Shown: piece after piece, positions 25,101 to 38,907 of the stretch | Numbering within the stretch: the stretch's first letter is position 1 | Layout of the letters: every line of letters begins with the position of its first letter | Source: Symsagittifera roscoffensis | Taxonomy: Eukaryota; Xenacoelomorpha; Acoela; Convolutidae | DNA length: 60,000 bases | Direction of reading: 5' to 3' | NCBI RefSeq assembly: GCF_963678635.1 | Contig: NC_087070.1 | Coordinates: 41,423,831 to 41,483,830, forward strand | Notes under the pieces: generated by a model | Database searches by the model: none | The model's input: only the letters and a program-made list of their open reading frames with translations | What the model was told of the DNA's origin: nothing | Program-made: the position numbers and the translations under genes

Positions 25101-28100
25101 TTAAGGTTCAGATTTGATTGTTTTGAAGACTTGATGATCTACAATTTTTTCCTGTCGAAAATGGATTCCCTCCCAACTGAGTTTTTCATCAAAATGTTTT
25201 AGTTGTGATTACTTCGATTCTCCTTTCTATATTATCTGTTTGAAATGAGTTTATAGCTCCTTTCTACAGTTACTTAAAGTGTTTTCTCAAATAGTAATTC
25301 AAATTAGTGTTTTTTGCATTTTGATTTAAATTTAAGTTATTGGTTGATTGATTGATTCTTAATTTTCTACCAAGGTTCAGTTCGATAAAGTGTTTTTTGT
25401 GTTTAAACTTTCAGTGATGTTTTAGGAATCTCTTTGATGTAATGATTTAAACAATGATCTGAGATTTTGTGTTTTTTTGCAAAAAAAGTCCGAAACTTTT
25501 TTTACCCCTGTGAAGTTGCTGGTTTTTATCAGATTATTTTGTTCATTGTTTTAAAAACCTTGTTCAATTATTTGAAACTGATTGCCAAAATAATGTCCAG
25601 AATCGATTGCATTAATAAGTTTCCTGAATAACTTTATTTTTGTGATGAAAACGGATTCTCTTTGAAGAAGTGATTTTCCTAAAAGTCTGATCGGTTGTGA
25701 AGCTTCTGATTATCTGTAGTTTTTTCCTAATTTAGTCCATGGTTCCTTTGTTTAGTTTGTCTCTTTTGATTTTTTGAAGACCAAAAGCACAAATAAGGTT
25801 CAGATTTGATCGTTTTGAAGACTTGATGATCTACAATTTTTTCCTGTCGAAAATGGATTCCCTCCCAACTGAATTTTTCATCAAAATGTTTTAGTTGTGA
25901 TTACTTCGATTCTCCTTTGTATATTATCTGTTTGAAATGAGTTTATAGCTCCTTTCTACAGTTATTTAAAGTGTTTTCTCAACTAGTAATTCAAATTAGT
26001 GGTTTTTGCATTTTGATTTAAATTTAAGTTAATGGTTGATTGATTGATTCTTAATTTTCTACCACGGTTCAGTTCGATAAAGTGTTTTTTTTTGTGTTAA
26101 AACTTTTAGTGATTTTTTAGGAATCTCTTTGATATAATGATTTAAACAATGATCTGAGATTTTGTTTTTTTTTTGCAAAAAAGACTGAAACTTTTTTTAC
26201 CCCTGTGAAGTTGCTGGTTTTTATCAGATTATTTTGTTCATTGTTTTAAAAACCTTGTTCAATTATTTGAAACTGATTGCCAAAATAATGTTCAGAATCG
26301 ATTGCATTAATAATTTTCCTGAATAACTTTATTTTTGTGATGAAAACGGATTCTCTTTGAAGAAGTGATTTTCCAAAAAGTCTGATCGGTTGTGAAGCTT
26401 CTGATTATCTTTTGTTTTTTTCTAATTTAGTCCATGGTTCCTTTGTTTAGTTTGTCTCTTTTGATTTTTTCAAGACTAAAAGCACAATTAAGGTTCAGAT
26501 TTGCTTGTTTTGAAGACTTGATGATCTACAATTTTTTCCTGTCGAAAATGGATTCCCTCCCAACTTGATGATCTACAATTTTTTCCTGTCGAAAATGGAT
26601 TCCCTCCCAACTTGATGATCTACAATTTTTTCCTGTCGAAAATGGATTCCCTCCCAACTGAGTTTTTCATCAAAATGTTTTAGTTGTGACTACTTCGATT
26701 CTCCTTTGTATATTATCTGTTTGAAATGAGTTTATAGCTCCTTTCTACAGTTAAAGTGTTTTCTCAAATAGTAATTCAAATTAGTTTAACTCATTTGGCA
26801 AACTGAATGGCAAAATAATGTCCAGAATCGATTGCATTAATAATTTTCTTGAATAACTTTATTTTTGTGATGAAAACGGATTCCCTTTGAAGATGTTATT
26901 TTCCAAAAAGTCTGATCGTTTGTGAAGCTTCTGATTATCTTTTGTTTTTTTTTTCTAATTTAGTCCATTGGTCCTTTGTTTAGTTTATCTCTTTTGATTT
27001 TTTGGAGACTAAAAGCACAATTAAGGTTCAGATTTGATTGTTTTGAAGAATTGATGATCTACAATTTTTCCTGTCGAAAATGGATTCCCTCTCAACTGAG
27101 TTTTTCATCAATCTGTTTTAGTTGTGATTACTTCGATTCTCCTTTGTATATTATCTGTTTGAAATGAGTTTATAGCTGCTTTCTACAGTTACTCAAAGTG
27201 TTTTCTCAAACAGTTATTCAAATTAGTGTTTTTTGCATTTTGATTAAAAATTTAAGTTATTGGTTGATTGATTGATTCTTAATTTTCTACCAAGATTCAG
27301 TTCGATAAAGTGTTTTTTTTGTGTTAAAACTTTCAGTGATGTTTTAGGAATCTCTTTGATTTAATGATTTTAACAAAGATCTGAGATTTTGTGTTTTTTG
27401 CGATAAAGACTAACATTATTGCCCCTGTGAAGTTGTTGTTTTTTATCAGATTATTTTGTTCATTGTTTTAAAAACCTCGTTCAATTATTTGAAACTGATT
27501 GCCAAAATAATGCCCAGAATCGATTGCATAAATAATTTTCCTGAATAACTTTATTTTTGTGATGAAAACGGATTCCCTTTGAAGATGTTATTTTCCAAAA
27601 AGTCTGATCGTTTGTGAAGCTTCTGATTATCTTTTGTTTTTTTTTCTAATTTAGTCCATTGGTCCTTTGTTTAGTTTATCTCTTTTGATTTTTTTGGAGA
27701 CTAAAAGCACAATTAAGGTTCAGATTTGATTGTTTTGAAGAATTGATGATCTACAATTTTTCCTGTCGAAAATGGATTCCCTCTCAACTGAGTTTTTCAT
27801 CAATCTGTTTTAGTTGTGATTACTTCGATTCTCCTTTGTATATTATCTGTTTGAAATGAGTTTATAGCTCCTTTCTACAGTTACTCAAAGTTTTTTCTCA
27901 AACAGTTATTCAAATAGTGTTTTTTGCATTTTGATTAAAAATTCAAGTTATTGGTTGATTGATTGATTCTTAATTTTTTACCAAGGTTCAGTTCGATAAA
28001 GTGTTTTTTTTTGTGTTAAAACTTTCAGTGATGTTTTAGGAATCTCTTTAATTTAATGATTTTAACAATGATCTGAGATTTTGTGTTTTTTGCGATAAAG

Positions 28101-28306
28101 ACTAACATTATTGCCCCTGTGAAGTTGTTGTTTTTTATCAGATTATTTTGTTCATTGTTTTAAAAACCTCGTTCAATTATTTGAAACTGATTGCCAAAAT
28201 AATGTCCAGAATCGATTGCATAAATAATTTTCCTGAATAACTTTATTTTTGTGATGAAAACGGATTCCCTTTTAAGAAGTGATTTTCCAAACAATCTGAT
28301 CGGTTG
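22157..28306 (+). repeat. S-type sub-array (about 690-bp units)
   Basis: Nine consecutive intervals of about 690 bases (22237, 22930, 23620, 24312, 25011, 25697, 26393, 26921, 27615, 28307); one, from 26393 to 26921, is shortened to about 528 by a deletion. Every unit joins CCTTTGTTTAGTTT directly to GTCTCTTTTGATTTTTT. Confidence 0.88.
26517..26657 (+). repeat. 47-bp tandem triplication inside a satellite unit
   Basis: CTTGATGATCTACAATTTTT begins at 26517, 26564 and 26611. Elsewhere in the array this 47-bp piece is single. It is a local slippage or gene-conversion event. Confidence 0.9.
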
Positions 28307-29258
28307 TGAAGCTTCTGATTATCTTTTGCGTTTTTTTTTCTTATTTAGTTTATGGGTCCTTTGTTTAGTTTTTGAAAGTTTTTTTTTCAAGTTTCTTGAT
28401 TAGTAAAAGTTGTACTGATTGGATTTTGATTTTAATGTAATTTATTGCTTCTTTATTCTAGTTATTTCAATCAAGGTTGGATTTGGTAATTTTTCTGCTG
28501 TAGTTTCTATTGATGTGCAAGGAATCTCTTTGATATACACTTAGCAACAATCTAATGTTTTCTTGTTTTTTTTCAGCATAAAGGTTCTTCCGTGAAACTG
28601 GTTTTAACCTTTTTCTTTTGGTCAGTTTGCCTCTTTAATTTTTTTGGAGACTAAAAGCACAATTAAGGTTCAGATTTGATTGTTTTGAAGAATTGATGAT
28701 CTACAATTTTTCCTGTCGAAAATGGATTCCCTCTCAACTGAGTTTCCCATCAATCTGTTTTAGTTGTGATTACTTCGATTCTGCGTTGTTTATTATCTAT
28801 TTGAAATGAGTTTATAGCTCCTTTCTACAGTTACTCAAAGTTTTTTCTCAAACAGTTATTCAAATGAGTGGTTTTTGCATTTTGATTTAAATTTAAGTTA
28901 ATGGTTGATTGATTGATTCTTAATTTTCTACCAAGGTTCAGTTCGATAAAGTGTTTTTTTTGTATTAAAACTTTTAGTGATTTTTTAGGAATCTCTTTGA
29001 TATAATGATTTAAACAATGATCTGAGATTTTGTTTTTTTTTTGCAAAAAAGACTGAAATTTTTTTTACCCCTGTGAAGTTGTTGTTTTTTATTAGATTAT
29101 TTTGTTCATTGTTTTAAAAACCTTGTTCAATTATTTGAAACTGATTGCCAAAATAATGTCCAGAATCGATTGCATAAATAATTTTCCTGAATAACTTTAT
29201 TTTTGTGATGAAAACGGATTCCCTTTGAAGAAGTGATTTTCCAAACAATCTGATCGGT

Positions 29259-32200
29259 TGTGAAGCTTCTGATTATCTTTTGCGTTTTTTTCTAATTTAG
29301 TTTATGGGTCCTTTGTTTAGTTTTTGAAAGTTTTTTTTCAAGTTTCTTGGTGAGTAAAAGTTGTACTAATTGCATTTTGATTTTAATGTAATTTGTTGCT
29401 TTTTTATTCTGTTTAATTCAATCAAGGTTGGATTTGGTAATTTTTGCTGTAGTTTCTAGTGATGTGCAAGGAATCTCTTTGGTATACACTGATTGTAGCA
29501 ACTATCTAATGTTTTCTTTTGTTTTTTTTCAGCATAAAGGTTGTTCCGTGAAACTGGTTGTTAACCTTTTTCTTTTGGTCAGTTTGTCTCTTTAATTTTT
29601 TTGGAGAGTAAAAGCACAATTAAGGTTCAGATTTGGTTGTTTTGAAGATCTTGATGAACTACAATTTTTTCGTGTCGAAAATGAATTCCCTCTCAACTGA
29701 GTTTCCCATCAATCTGATTTAGTTATGATTACTTCGATTCTCCTTTGTTTATCATCTTTTTGAAGTGAGTTTATAGCTCCTTTCTACAGTTACTCAAAGC
29801 GTTTTCTCAAAAAGTTATTCAAATTAGTAATTTTTGCATTTCGATTTAAATTTAAGTTAATGGTTGATTGATTGATTCTTAATTTTCTACCAAGGTTCAG
29901 TTCGATAAAGTGTTTTTTTTGTGTGTTAAAACTTTTAGTGATGTTTTAGGAATCTCTTTGATTTAATGATTTTAACAATGATCTGAGATTTTGTGTTTTT
30001 TTTGCGATAAAGACTCAAACATTATTACCTCTGTGAAGTTGTTGTTTTTTTATCAGATTATTTTGTTCATTGTTTTGAAAATCTTGTTCAATTATTTAAA
30101 ACTGAATGGCAAAATAATGTCCAGAATCGTTTGCATTAATAATTTTCTTGAATAACTGTATTTTTGTGATGAAAACGGATTCTCTTTGAAGAAGTGATTT
30201 TCCAAAAAGTCTGATCGGTTGTGAAGCTTCTGATTACCTTTTGTTTTTTTTTCTAATTTAGTCCATGGGTCCTTTGTTTAGTTTGTCTCTTTTGATTTTT
30301 TGAAGACTAAAAGCACAATTAAGGTTCAGATTTGATTGTTTTGAAGACTTGATGATCTACATTTTTTTTCCTGTCGAAAATGGATTCCCTCCCAACTGAG
30401 TTTTTCATCAAATTGTTTTAGCTGTGATTACTTCGATTCTCCTTTGTATATTATCTGTTTGAAATGAGTTTATAGCTCCTTTCTACAGTTACTCAAAGTG
30501 TTTTCTCAAACAGTTATTCAAATTAGTGGTTTTTGCATTTTGATTCAAATTTAAGTTAATGGTTGATTGATTGATTCTTAATTTTCTACCAAGGTTCAGT
30601 TCGATAAAGTTTTTTTTGTGTTAAAACTTTCAGTGATGTTTTAGGAATCTTTTTGATATAATGATTTAAACAATGATCTGAGATTTTGTGTTTTTTTTTT
30701 GCAAAAAAGACTGAAACTTTTTTTTACCCCTGTGAAGTTGTTGTTTTTTATCAGATTGTTTTGTTCATTGTTTGAAAAACCTTGTTCAATTATTTGAAAC
30801 TGATTGCCAAAATAATGTCCAGAATCGATTGCTTTAATATTTTTCCTGAATAACTTTATTTTTGTGATGAAAACGGATTCCCTTTGAAGAAGTGATTTTC
30901 CAAACAATCTGATCGGTTGTGAAGCTTCTGATTATCTTCTGGGTTTTTTTTCTAATTTAGTTTATGGGTCCTTTGTTTATTTTTTGAACGTTTTTTTCTC
31001 AAGTTTCTTGATTAGTAAAAGTTGTAAAAATTGGATTTTGATTTTAATGTAATTTGTTGCTTTTTTATTCTAGTTATCTCAATCAAGGTTGGATTTAGTA
31101 TTTTTTTTGCTGTAGTTTCTAGTGATGTGCAAGGAGTCTCTTTGATATACACTGATTGTAGCAACAATCTAAAGTTTTCTTGTGTTTTTTTTTCAGCATA
31201 AAGGTTCTTCCGTGAAAGTGGTTGTTAACCTTTTTCTTATGGTCAGTGTGTCTCTTTAATTTTTTGGAGAGTAAAAGCACAATTAAGGTTCAGATTTGGT
31301 TGTTTTGAAGATCTTGATGATCTACAATTTTTTCGTGTCGAAAATGAATTCCCTCAACTGAGTTTCCCATCAATCTGTTTTAGTTGTGATTACTTCGATT
31401 CTCCGTTGTTTATTATCTATTTGAAATGAGTTTATAGCTCCTTTCTACAGTTACTTAAAGTGTTTTCTCAAACAGTTATTCAAATAAGTGGATTTTGCAT
31501 TTTGATTTAAAATTTAAGTTTCTGCTTGATTGATTGATTTTTAATTTTCTACCGAGGTTCAGTTCAGAGAAGTCTTTTTTATGATAAAACTTTCAGTGAT
31601 GTACTAGGAATCTCTTTGATTTAATGATTTTAACAATGATCTGAGATTTTGTGTTTTTTTGCGATAAAGACTCAAACATTATTACTCCTGTGAAAATGTT
31701 GTTGTTTTTTATCAGGATATTTCGTTCATTGTTTTGAAAACTTTGTTCATTTATTCAAAACTGAATGGCAAAATAATGTCCAGAATCGATTGCATTAATA
31801 ATATTCTTGATTAACTTTATTTTTGTGATGAAAACGGATTCCCTTTGAAGAAGTGATTTTCCAAAAAGTCTGATCGGTTGTGAAGCTTCTGATTATCTTT
31901 TGTTTTTTTTCTAATTTAGTCCATGGGTCCTTTGTTTAGTTTGTCTCTTTTGATTTTTTCGGAGACTAAAAGCACAACTAAGGCTCAGATTTGATTGTTT
32001 TGAAGACTTGATAATCTACAATTTTTTTCTGTCGAAAATGGATTCCCTCCCAACTGAGTTTTTCATCAATAAGTTTTAGTTGTGATTACTTCGATTCTCC
32101 TTTGTATATTATCTGTTTGAAATGAGTTTATAGCTCCTTTCTACAGTTACTCAGTGTTTTCTCAAATAGTTATTCAAATTAGTGGTTTTTGCATTTTGAT

Positions 32201-34217
32201 TTAAGTTTAAGTTAATGGTTGATTGATGACTCTTAATTTTCCACCAAGGTTCAGTTCGATAGTGTTTTTTTTTATGTTAAAATTTTCAGTGATGTTTTAG
32301 GAATCTCTTTGATATAATGATTTAAACAATGATCTGAGATTTTGTGTTTTTTTGCAAAAAATACTGAAACTTTTTTTACCCCGGTGAAGTTGTTGTTTTT
32401 TTTTCAGATTATTTTGTTCATTGTTTTAAAAACCTTGTTCAATTATTTGAAACTGATTGCAAAAATGTCCAGAATCGATTGCATTAACAATTTTCTTGAA
32501 TAACTTTACTTTTGTGATGAAAACGGATTCCCTTTGAAGAAGTGATTTTCCACAAAGTCTGATCGGTTGTGAAGCTTCTGATTAGCTTTTGTTTTTGTTT
32601 CTACTTTAGTCCATGAGTCCTTTGTTTAGTTTGTCTCTTTTGATTTCTTTGGAGACTAAAAGCACAATTAAGGTTCAGATTTGATTGTTCTGAAGACTTG
32701 ATGATCTACAATTTTTTCCTGTCGAAAATGGATTCCCTCTCAACTGAGTTTTTCATCAATTTGTTTTAGTTGTGATTACTTTGATTCTTCTTTGTATATT
32801 ATCTGTTTGAAATGAGTTTATAGCTCCTTTCTACAGTTACTCAGAGTGTTTTCTCAAACAGTTATTCAAATTAGTGGTTTTTGCATTTTGATTTAAATTT
32901 AAGTTAATGGTTGATTGGTTGATTCTTAATTTTCTACCGAGGTTCAGTTCGGTAAAGTGGTTTTTTTATGATAAAACTTTCAGTGATGTTTTAGGAATCT
33001 CTTTGATTTATGATTTAACAATGATCTCAGATTTTGTGTTTTTTGCGATAAAGACTCAAACATTATTACCCCTGTGAAGTTGTTGTTTTTTATCAGGATA
33101 TTTTGTTCATTGTTTTCAAAACTTTGTTCATTTATTCAAAACTTAATGGCAAAATAATGTCCAGAATCGATTGCATTAATAATTTTCTTGAACAACTTTA
33201 TTTTTGTGATGAAAACGGACTCCCTTGGAAGAAGTGATTTTCCAAACAATCTGATGGGTTGTGAAGCTTCTGATTATCTTCTGGGTTTTTTTTCTAATTT
33301 AGTTTATGGGTCCTTTGTTTAGTTATTGAAAGTTTTTTTTTTCAAGTTTCTTGATTAGTAAAAGTTGTACTAATTGGATTTTGATTTTAATTTAATTTGT
33401 TGCTTTTTTATTCTAGTTATCTCAGTCAAGGTTGGATTTGGTATTTTCTTGCTGTAGTTTCTAGTGATGTGCAAGGAGTCTCTTTGATATACACTGATTG
33501 TAGCAACAATCTAATGTTTTCTTGTTTTTTTTCAGCATAAAGGTTCTTCCGTGAAACTGGTTGTTAACCTTTTTCTTTTGGTCAGTGTGTCTCTTTATTT
33601 TTTTTTTGGAGAGTAAAAGCACAATTAAGGTTCAGATTTGGTTGTTTTGAAGATCTTGATGGTCTACATTTTTTTCGTGTCGAAAATGAATTCCCTCAAC
33701 TAATTTTTTCATCAATCTGTTTTAATTGTGATTACTTCGATTCTCCGTTGTTTATTATCTATTTGAATTGAGTTTATAGCTCCTTTCTACAGTTACTCAA
33801 AGTGTTTTCTCAAACAGTTATTCAAATTAGTGGATTTTGCATTTTGACTTAAAGTTTAAGTTTGTTTGATTGATTGATTTTTTATTTTCTACCGAGGTTC
33901 AGTTCAGAGAAGTATTTTTTATGATAAAACTTTCAGTGATGTACTAGGAATCTCTTTGATTTAATGATTTTAAATATCATCTGAGATTTTGTGTTTTTTT
34001 CGATAAAGACTCAAACATTATTACCCCTGTGTAGTTGTTGTTTTTTATCAGGATATTTTGTTCATTGTTTTGAAAACCTTGTTCATTTATTTAAAACTGA
34101 ATAGCAAAATAATGTCCAGAATCGGTTGCATTAATAATCTTCTTGGTTAATTTTATTTTTGTGATGAAAACGGATTCCCTTTGAAGAAGTGATTTTCCAA
34201 ACAATCTGATCGGTTGT
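29259..34217 (+). repeat. Higher-order repeat, copy 1 (about 4.96 kb, six units)
   Basis: Unit spacing is about 961, 699, 959, 692, 689 and 959, i.e. L S L S S L. Diagnostic variants (for example GGTATACACTGATTGTAGC near 29482, CTTCTGGG near 30935 and 33280) recur in the same order in copy 2. Confidence 0.85.
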
Positions 34218-37200
34218 GAAGCTTCTGATTATCTTCTGCGTTTTTTTCTAATTTAGATTATGGGTCCTTTGTTTAGTTTTTGAAAGTTTTTTTTTTCAAG
34301 TTTCTTGGTGAGTAAAAGTTGTACTAATTGCATTTTGATTTAAATGTAATTTGTTGCTTTTTTATTCTGGTTAATTCAATCAAGGTTGGATTTGGTAATT
34401 TTTGCTGTAGTTTTTAGTGATGTGCAAGGAATCTCTTTGGTATACACTGATTGTAGCAACTATCTAATGTTTTCTTGTGTTTTTTTTCAGCATAAAGGTT
34501 GTTCCGTGAAGCTGGTTGTTAACCTTTTTCTTTTGGTCAGTTTGTCTCTTTAATTTTTTTGGAGAGTAAAAGCACAATTAAGGTTCAGATTTGGTTGTTT
34601 TGAAGATCTTGATGAACTACAATTTTTTCGTGTCGAAAATGAATTCACTCTCAACTGAGTTTCCCATCAATCTGATTTAGTTATGATTACTTCGATTCTC
34701 CTTTGTTTATCGTCTTTTTGAAGTGAGTTTATAGCTCCTTTCTACAGTTACTCAAAGCGTTTTCTCAAAAAGTTATTCAAATTAGTAATTTTTGCATTTC
34801 GATTAAAATTCTAAGTTATTGCTTGATTGATTGATTCTTAATTTTCTACCAAAGTTCTGTTCGGTTAAGTGTTTTTTTGTTTTTTTTGTGTTAAAACTTT
34901 CAGTGATGTTTTAGGAATCTCTTTGATTTAATGATTTTAACAATGATCTGAGATTTTGTGTTTTTTTTTGCGATAAAGACTCAAACATTATTACCCCTGT
35001 GAAGTTGTTGTTTTTTATCAGATTATTTTGTTCCTTGTTTTGAAAATCTTGTTCAATTATTTAAAACTGAATGGCAAAATAATGTCCAGAATCGTTTGCA
35101 TTAATAATTTTCTTGAATAACTGTATTTTTGTGATGAAAACGGATTCTCTTTGAAGAAGTGATTTTCCAAAAAGTCTGATCGGTTGTGAAGCTTCTGATT
35201 ACCTTTTGTTTTTTTTTCTAATTTAGTCCATGGGTCCTTTGTTTAGTTTGTCTCTTTTGATTTTTTGAAGACTAAAAGCACAATTAAGGTTCAGATTTGA
35301 TTGTTTTGAAGACTTGATGATCTACATTTTTTTTCCTGTCGAAAATGGATTCCCTCCCAACTGAGTTTTTCATCAAATTGTTTTAGTTGTGATTACTTCG
35401 ATTCTCCTTTGTATATTATCTGTTTGAAATGAGTTTATAGCTCCTTTCTACAGTTACTCAAAGTGTTTTCTCAAACAGTTATTCAAATTAGTGGTTTTTG
35501 CATTTTGATTCAAATTTAAGTTAATGGTTGATTGATTGATTCTTAATTTTCTACCAAGGTTCAGTTCGATAAAGTTTTTTTGTGTGTTAAAACTTTCAGT
35601 GATGTTTTAGGAATCTTTTTGATATAATGATTTAAACAATGATCTGAGATTTTGTGTTTTTTTTTTTGCAAAAAAGACTGAAACTTTTTTTTACCCCTGT
35701 GAAGTTGTTGTTTTTTATCAGATTATTTTGTTCATTGTTTTAAAAACCTTGTTCAATTATTTGAAAATGATTGCCAAAATAATGTCCAGAATCGATTGCA
35801 TTAATATTTTTCCTGAATAACTTTATTTTTGTGATGAAAACGGATTCCCTTTGAAGAAGTGATTTTCCAAACAATCTGATCGGTTGTGAAGCTTCTGATT
35901 ATCTTCTGGGTTTTTTTTCTAATTTAGTTTATGGGTCCTTTGTTTATTTTTTGAACGTTTTTTTCTCAAGTTTCTTGATTAGTAAAAGTTGTACTAATTG
36001 GATTTTGATTTTAATGTAATTTGTTGCTTTTTTATTCTAGTTATCTCAATCAAGGTTGGATTTGGTATTTTTTTTGCTGTAGTTTCTAGTGATGTGCAAG
36101 GAGTCTCTTTGATATACACTGATTGTAGCAACAATCTAATGTTTTCTTGTGTTTTTTTTTCAGCATAAAGGTTCTTCCGTGAAAGTGGTTGTTAACCTTT
36201 TTCTTATGGTCAGTGTGTCTCTTTAATTTTTTGGAGAGTAAAAGCACAATTAAGGTTCAGATTTGGTTGTTTTGAAGATCTTGATGATCTACAATTTTTT
36301 CGTGTTAATGATTTAATGATTTTAACAATGATCTGAGATTTTGTGTTTTTTGCGATAAAGACTCAAACATTATTACTCCTGTGAAAATGTTGTTGTTTTT
36401 TATCAGGATATTTTGTTCATTGTTTTGAAAACTTTGTTCATTTATTCAAAACTGAATGGCAAAATAATGTCCAGAATCGATTGCATTAATAATCTTCTTG
36501 ATTAACTTTATTTTTGTGATGAAAACGGATTCCCTTTGAAGAAGTGATTTTCCAAAAAGTCTGATCGGTTGTGAAGCTTCTGATTATCTTTTTTTTTTCT
36601 AATTTAGTCCATGGGTCCTTTGTTTAGTTTGTCTCTTTTAATTTTTTCGGAGACTAAAAGCACAACTAAGGCTCAGATTTGATTGTTTTGAAGACTTGAT
36701 AATCTACAATTTTTTTCTGTCGAAAATGGGTTCCCTCCCAACTGAGTTTTTCATCAATAAGTTTTAGTTGTGATTACTTCGATTCTCCTTTGTATATTAT
36801 CTGTTTGAAATGAGTTTATAGCTCCTTTCTACAGTTACTCACAGTGTTTTCTCAAATAACTATTCAAGTTAGTGGTTTTTGCATTTTGATTTAAGTTTAA
36901 GTTAATGGTTGATTGATGACTCTTAATTTTCTACCAAGGTTCAGTTCGATAGTGTTTTTTTTTGTGTTAATACTTTCAGTGATGTTTTAGGAATCTCTTT
37001 GATATAATGATTTAAACAATGATCTGAGATTTTGTGTTTTTTTGCAAAAAATACTGAAACTTTTTTTACCCCGGTGAAGTTGTTGTTTTTTTTCAGATTA
37101 TTTTGTTCATTGTTTTAAAAACCTTGTTCAATTATTTGAAACTGATTGCAAAAATAATGTCCAGAATCGATTGCATTAATAATTTTCTTGAATAACTTTA

Positions 37201-38907
37201 CTTTTGTGATGAAAACGGATTCCCTTTGAAGAAGTGATTTTCCACAAAGTCTGATCGGTTGTGAAGCTTCTGATTAGCTTTTGTTTTTTTTCTACTTTAG
37301 TCCATGAGTCCTTTGTTTAGTTTGTCTCTTTTGATTTCTTTGGAGACTAAAAGCACAATTAAGGTTCAGATTTGATTGTTCTGAAGACTTGATGATCTAC
37401 AATTTTTTCCTGTCGAAAATGGATTCCCTCTCAACTGAGTTTTTCATCAATTTGTTTTAGTTGTGATTACTTTGAATCTTCTTTGTATATTATCTGTTTG
37501 AAATGAGTTTATAACTCCTTTCTACAGTTACTCAGAGTGTTTTCTCAAACAGTTATTCAAATTAGTGGTTTTTGCATTTTGATTTAAATTTAAGTTAATG
37601 GTTGATTGGTTGATTGTTAATTTTCTACCGAGGTTCAGTTCGGTAAAGTGGTTTTTTTATGATAAAACTTTCAGTGATGTTTTAGGAATCTCTTTGATTT
37701 ATGATTTAACAATGATCTGAGATTTTGTGTTTTTTGCGATAAAGACTCAAACATTATTACCCCTGTGAAGTTGTTGTTTTTTATCAGGATATTTTGTTCA
37801 TTGTTTTCAAAACTTTGTTCATTTATTCAAAACTTAATGGCAAATTAATGTCCAGAATCGATTGCATTAATAATTTTCTTGAACAAAATTTTTGTGATGA
37901 AAACGGACTCCCTTTGAAGAAGTGATTTTCCAAACAATCTGATGGGTTGTGAAGCTTCTGATTATCTTCTGGGTTTTTTTTTCTAATTTAGTTTATGGGT
38001 CCTTTGTTTAGTTATTGAAAGTTTTTTTTTTTTCAAGTTTCTTGATTAGTAAAAGTTGTACTAATTGGATTTTGATTTTAATTTAATTTGTTGCTTTTTT
38101 ATTCTAGTTATCTCAGTCAAGGTTGGATTTGGTATTTTTTTGCTGTAGTTTCTAGTGATGTGCAAGGAGTCTCTTTGATATACACTGATTGTAGCAACAA
38201 TCTAATGTTTTCTTGTTTTTTTTTCAGCATAAAGGTTCTTCCGTGAAACTGGTTGTTAACCTTTTTCTTTTGGTCAGTGTGTCTCTTTAATTGTTTTTGG
38301 AGAGTAAAAGCACAATTAAGGTTCAGATTTGGTTGTTTTGAAGATCTTGATGGTCTACATTTTTTTCGTGTCGAAAATGAATTCCCTCAACTAATTTTTT
38401 CATCAATCTGTTTTAATTGTGATTACTTCGATTTTCCGTTGTTCATTATCTATTTGAAATGAGTTTATAGCTCCTTTCTACAGTTACTCAAAGTGTTTTC
38501 TCAAACAGTTATTCAAATTAGTGGATTTTGCATTTTGACTTAAAATTTAAGTTTCTGTTTGATTGATTGATTTTTTATTTTCTACCGAGGTTCAGTTCAG
38601 AGAATTATTGTTTATGATAAAACTTTCAGTGATGTACTAGGAATCTCTTTGATTTAATGATTTTAAATATCATCTGAGATTTTGTGTTTTTTTCGATAAA
38701 GACTCAAACATTATTACCCCTGTGAAGTTGTTGTTTTTTATCAGGATATTTTGTTCATTGTTTTGAAAACCTTGTTCATTTATTTAAAACTGAATAGCAA
38801 AATAATGTACAGAATCGGTTGCATTAATAATCTTCTTGATTAATTTTATTTTTGTGATGAAAACGGATTCCCTTTGAAGAAGTGATTTTCCAAAAAGTCT
38901 GATCGGT
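34218..38907 (+). repeat. Higher-order repeat, copy 2 (about 4.69 kb) with a deletion
   Basis: Spacing is about 971, 699, 683, 690, 690 and 957. The third unit has lost about 276 bases compared with copy 1; the junction is near 36305, where TTTTTTCGTGT runs into TAATGATTTAATGAT. Otherwise it follows copy 1 closely. Confidence 0.85.
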
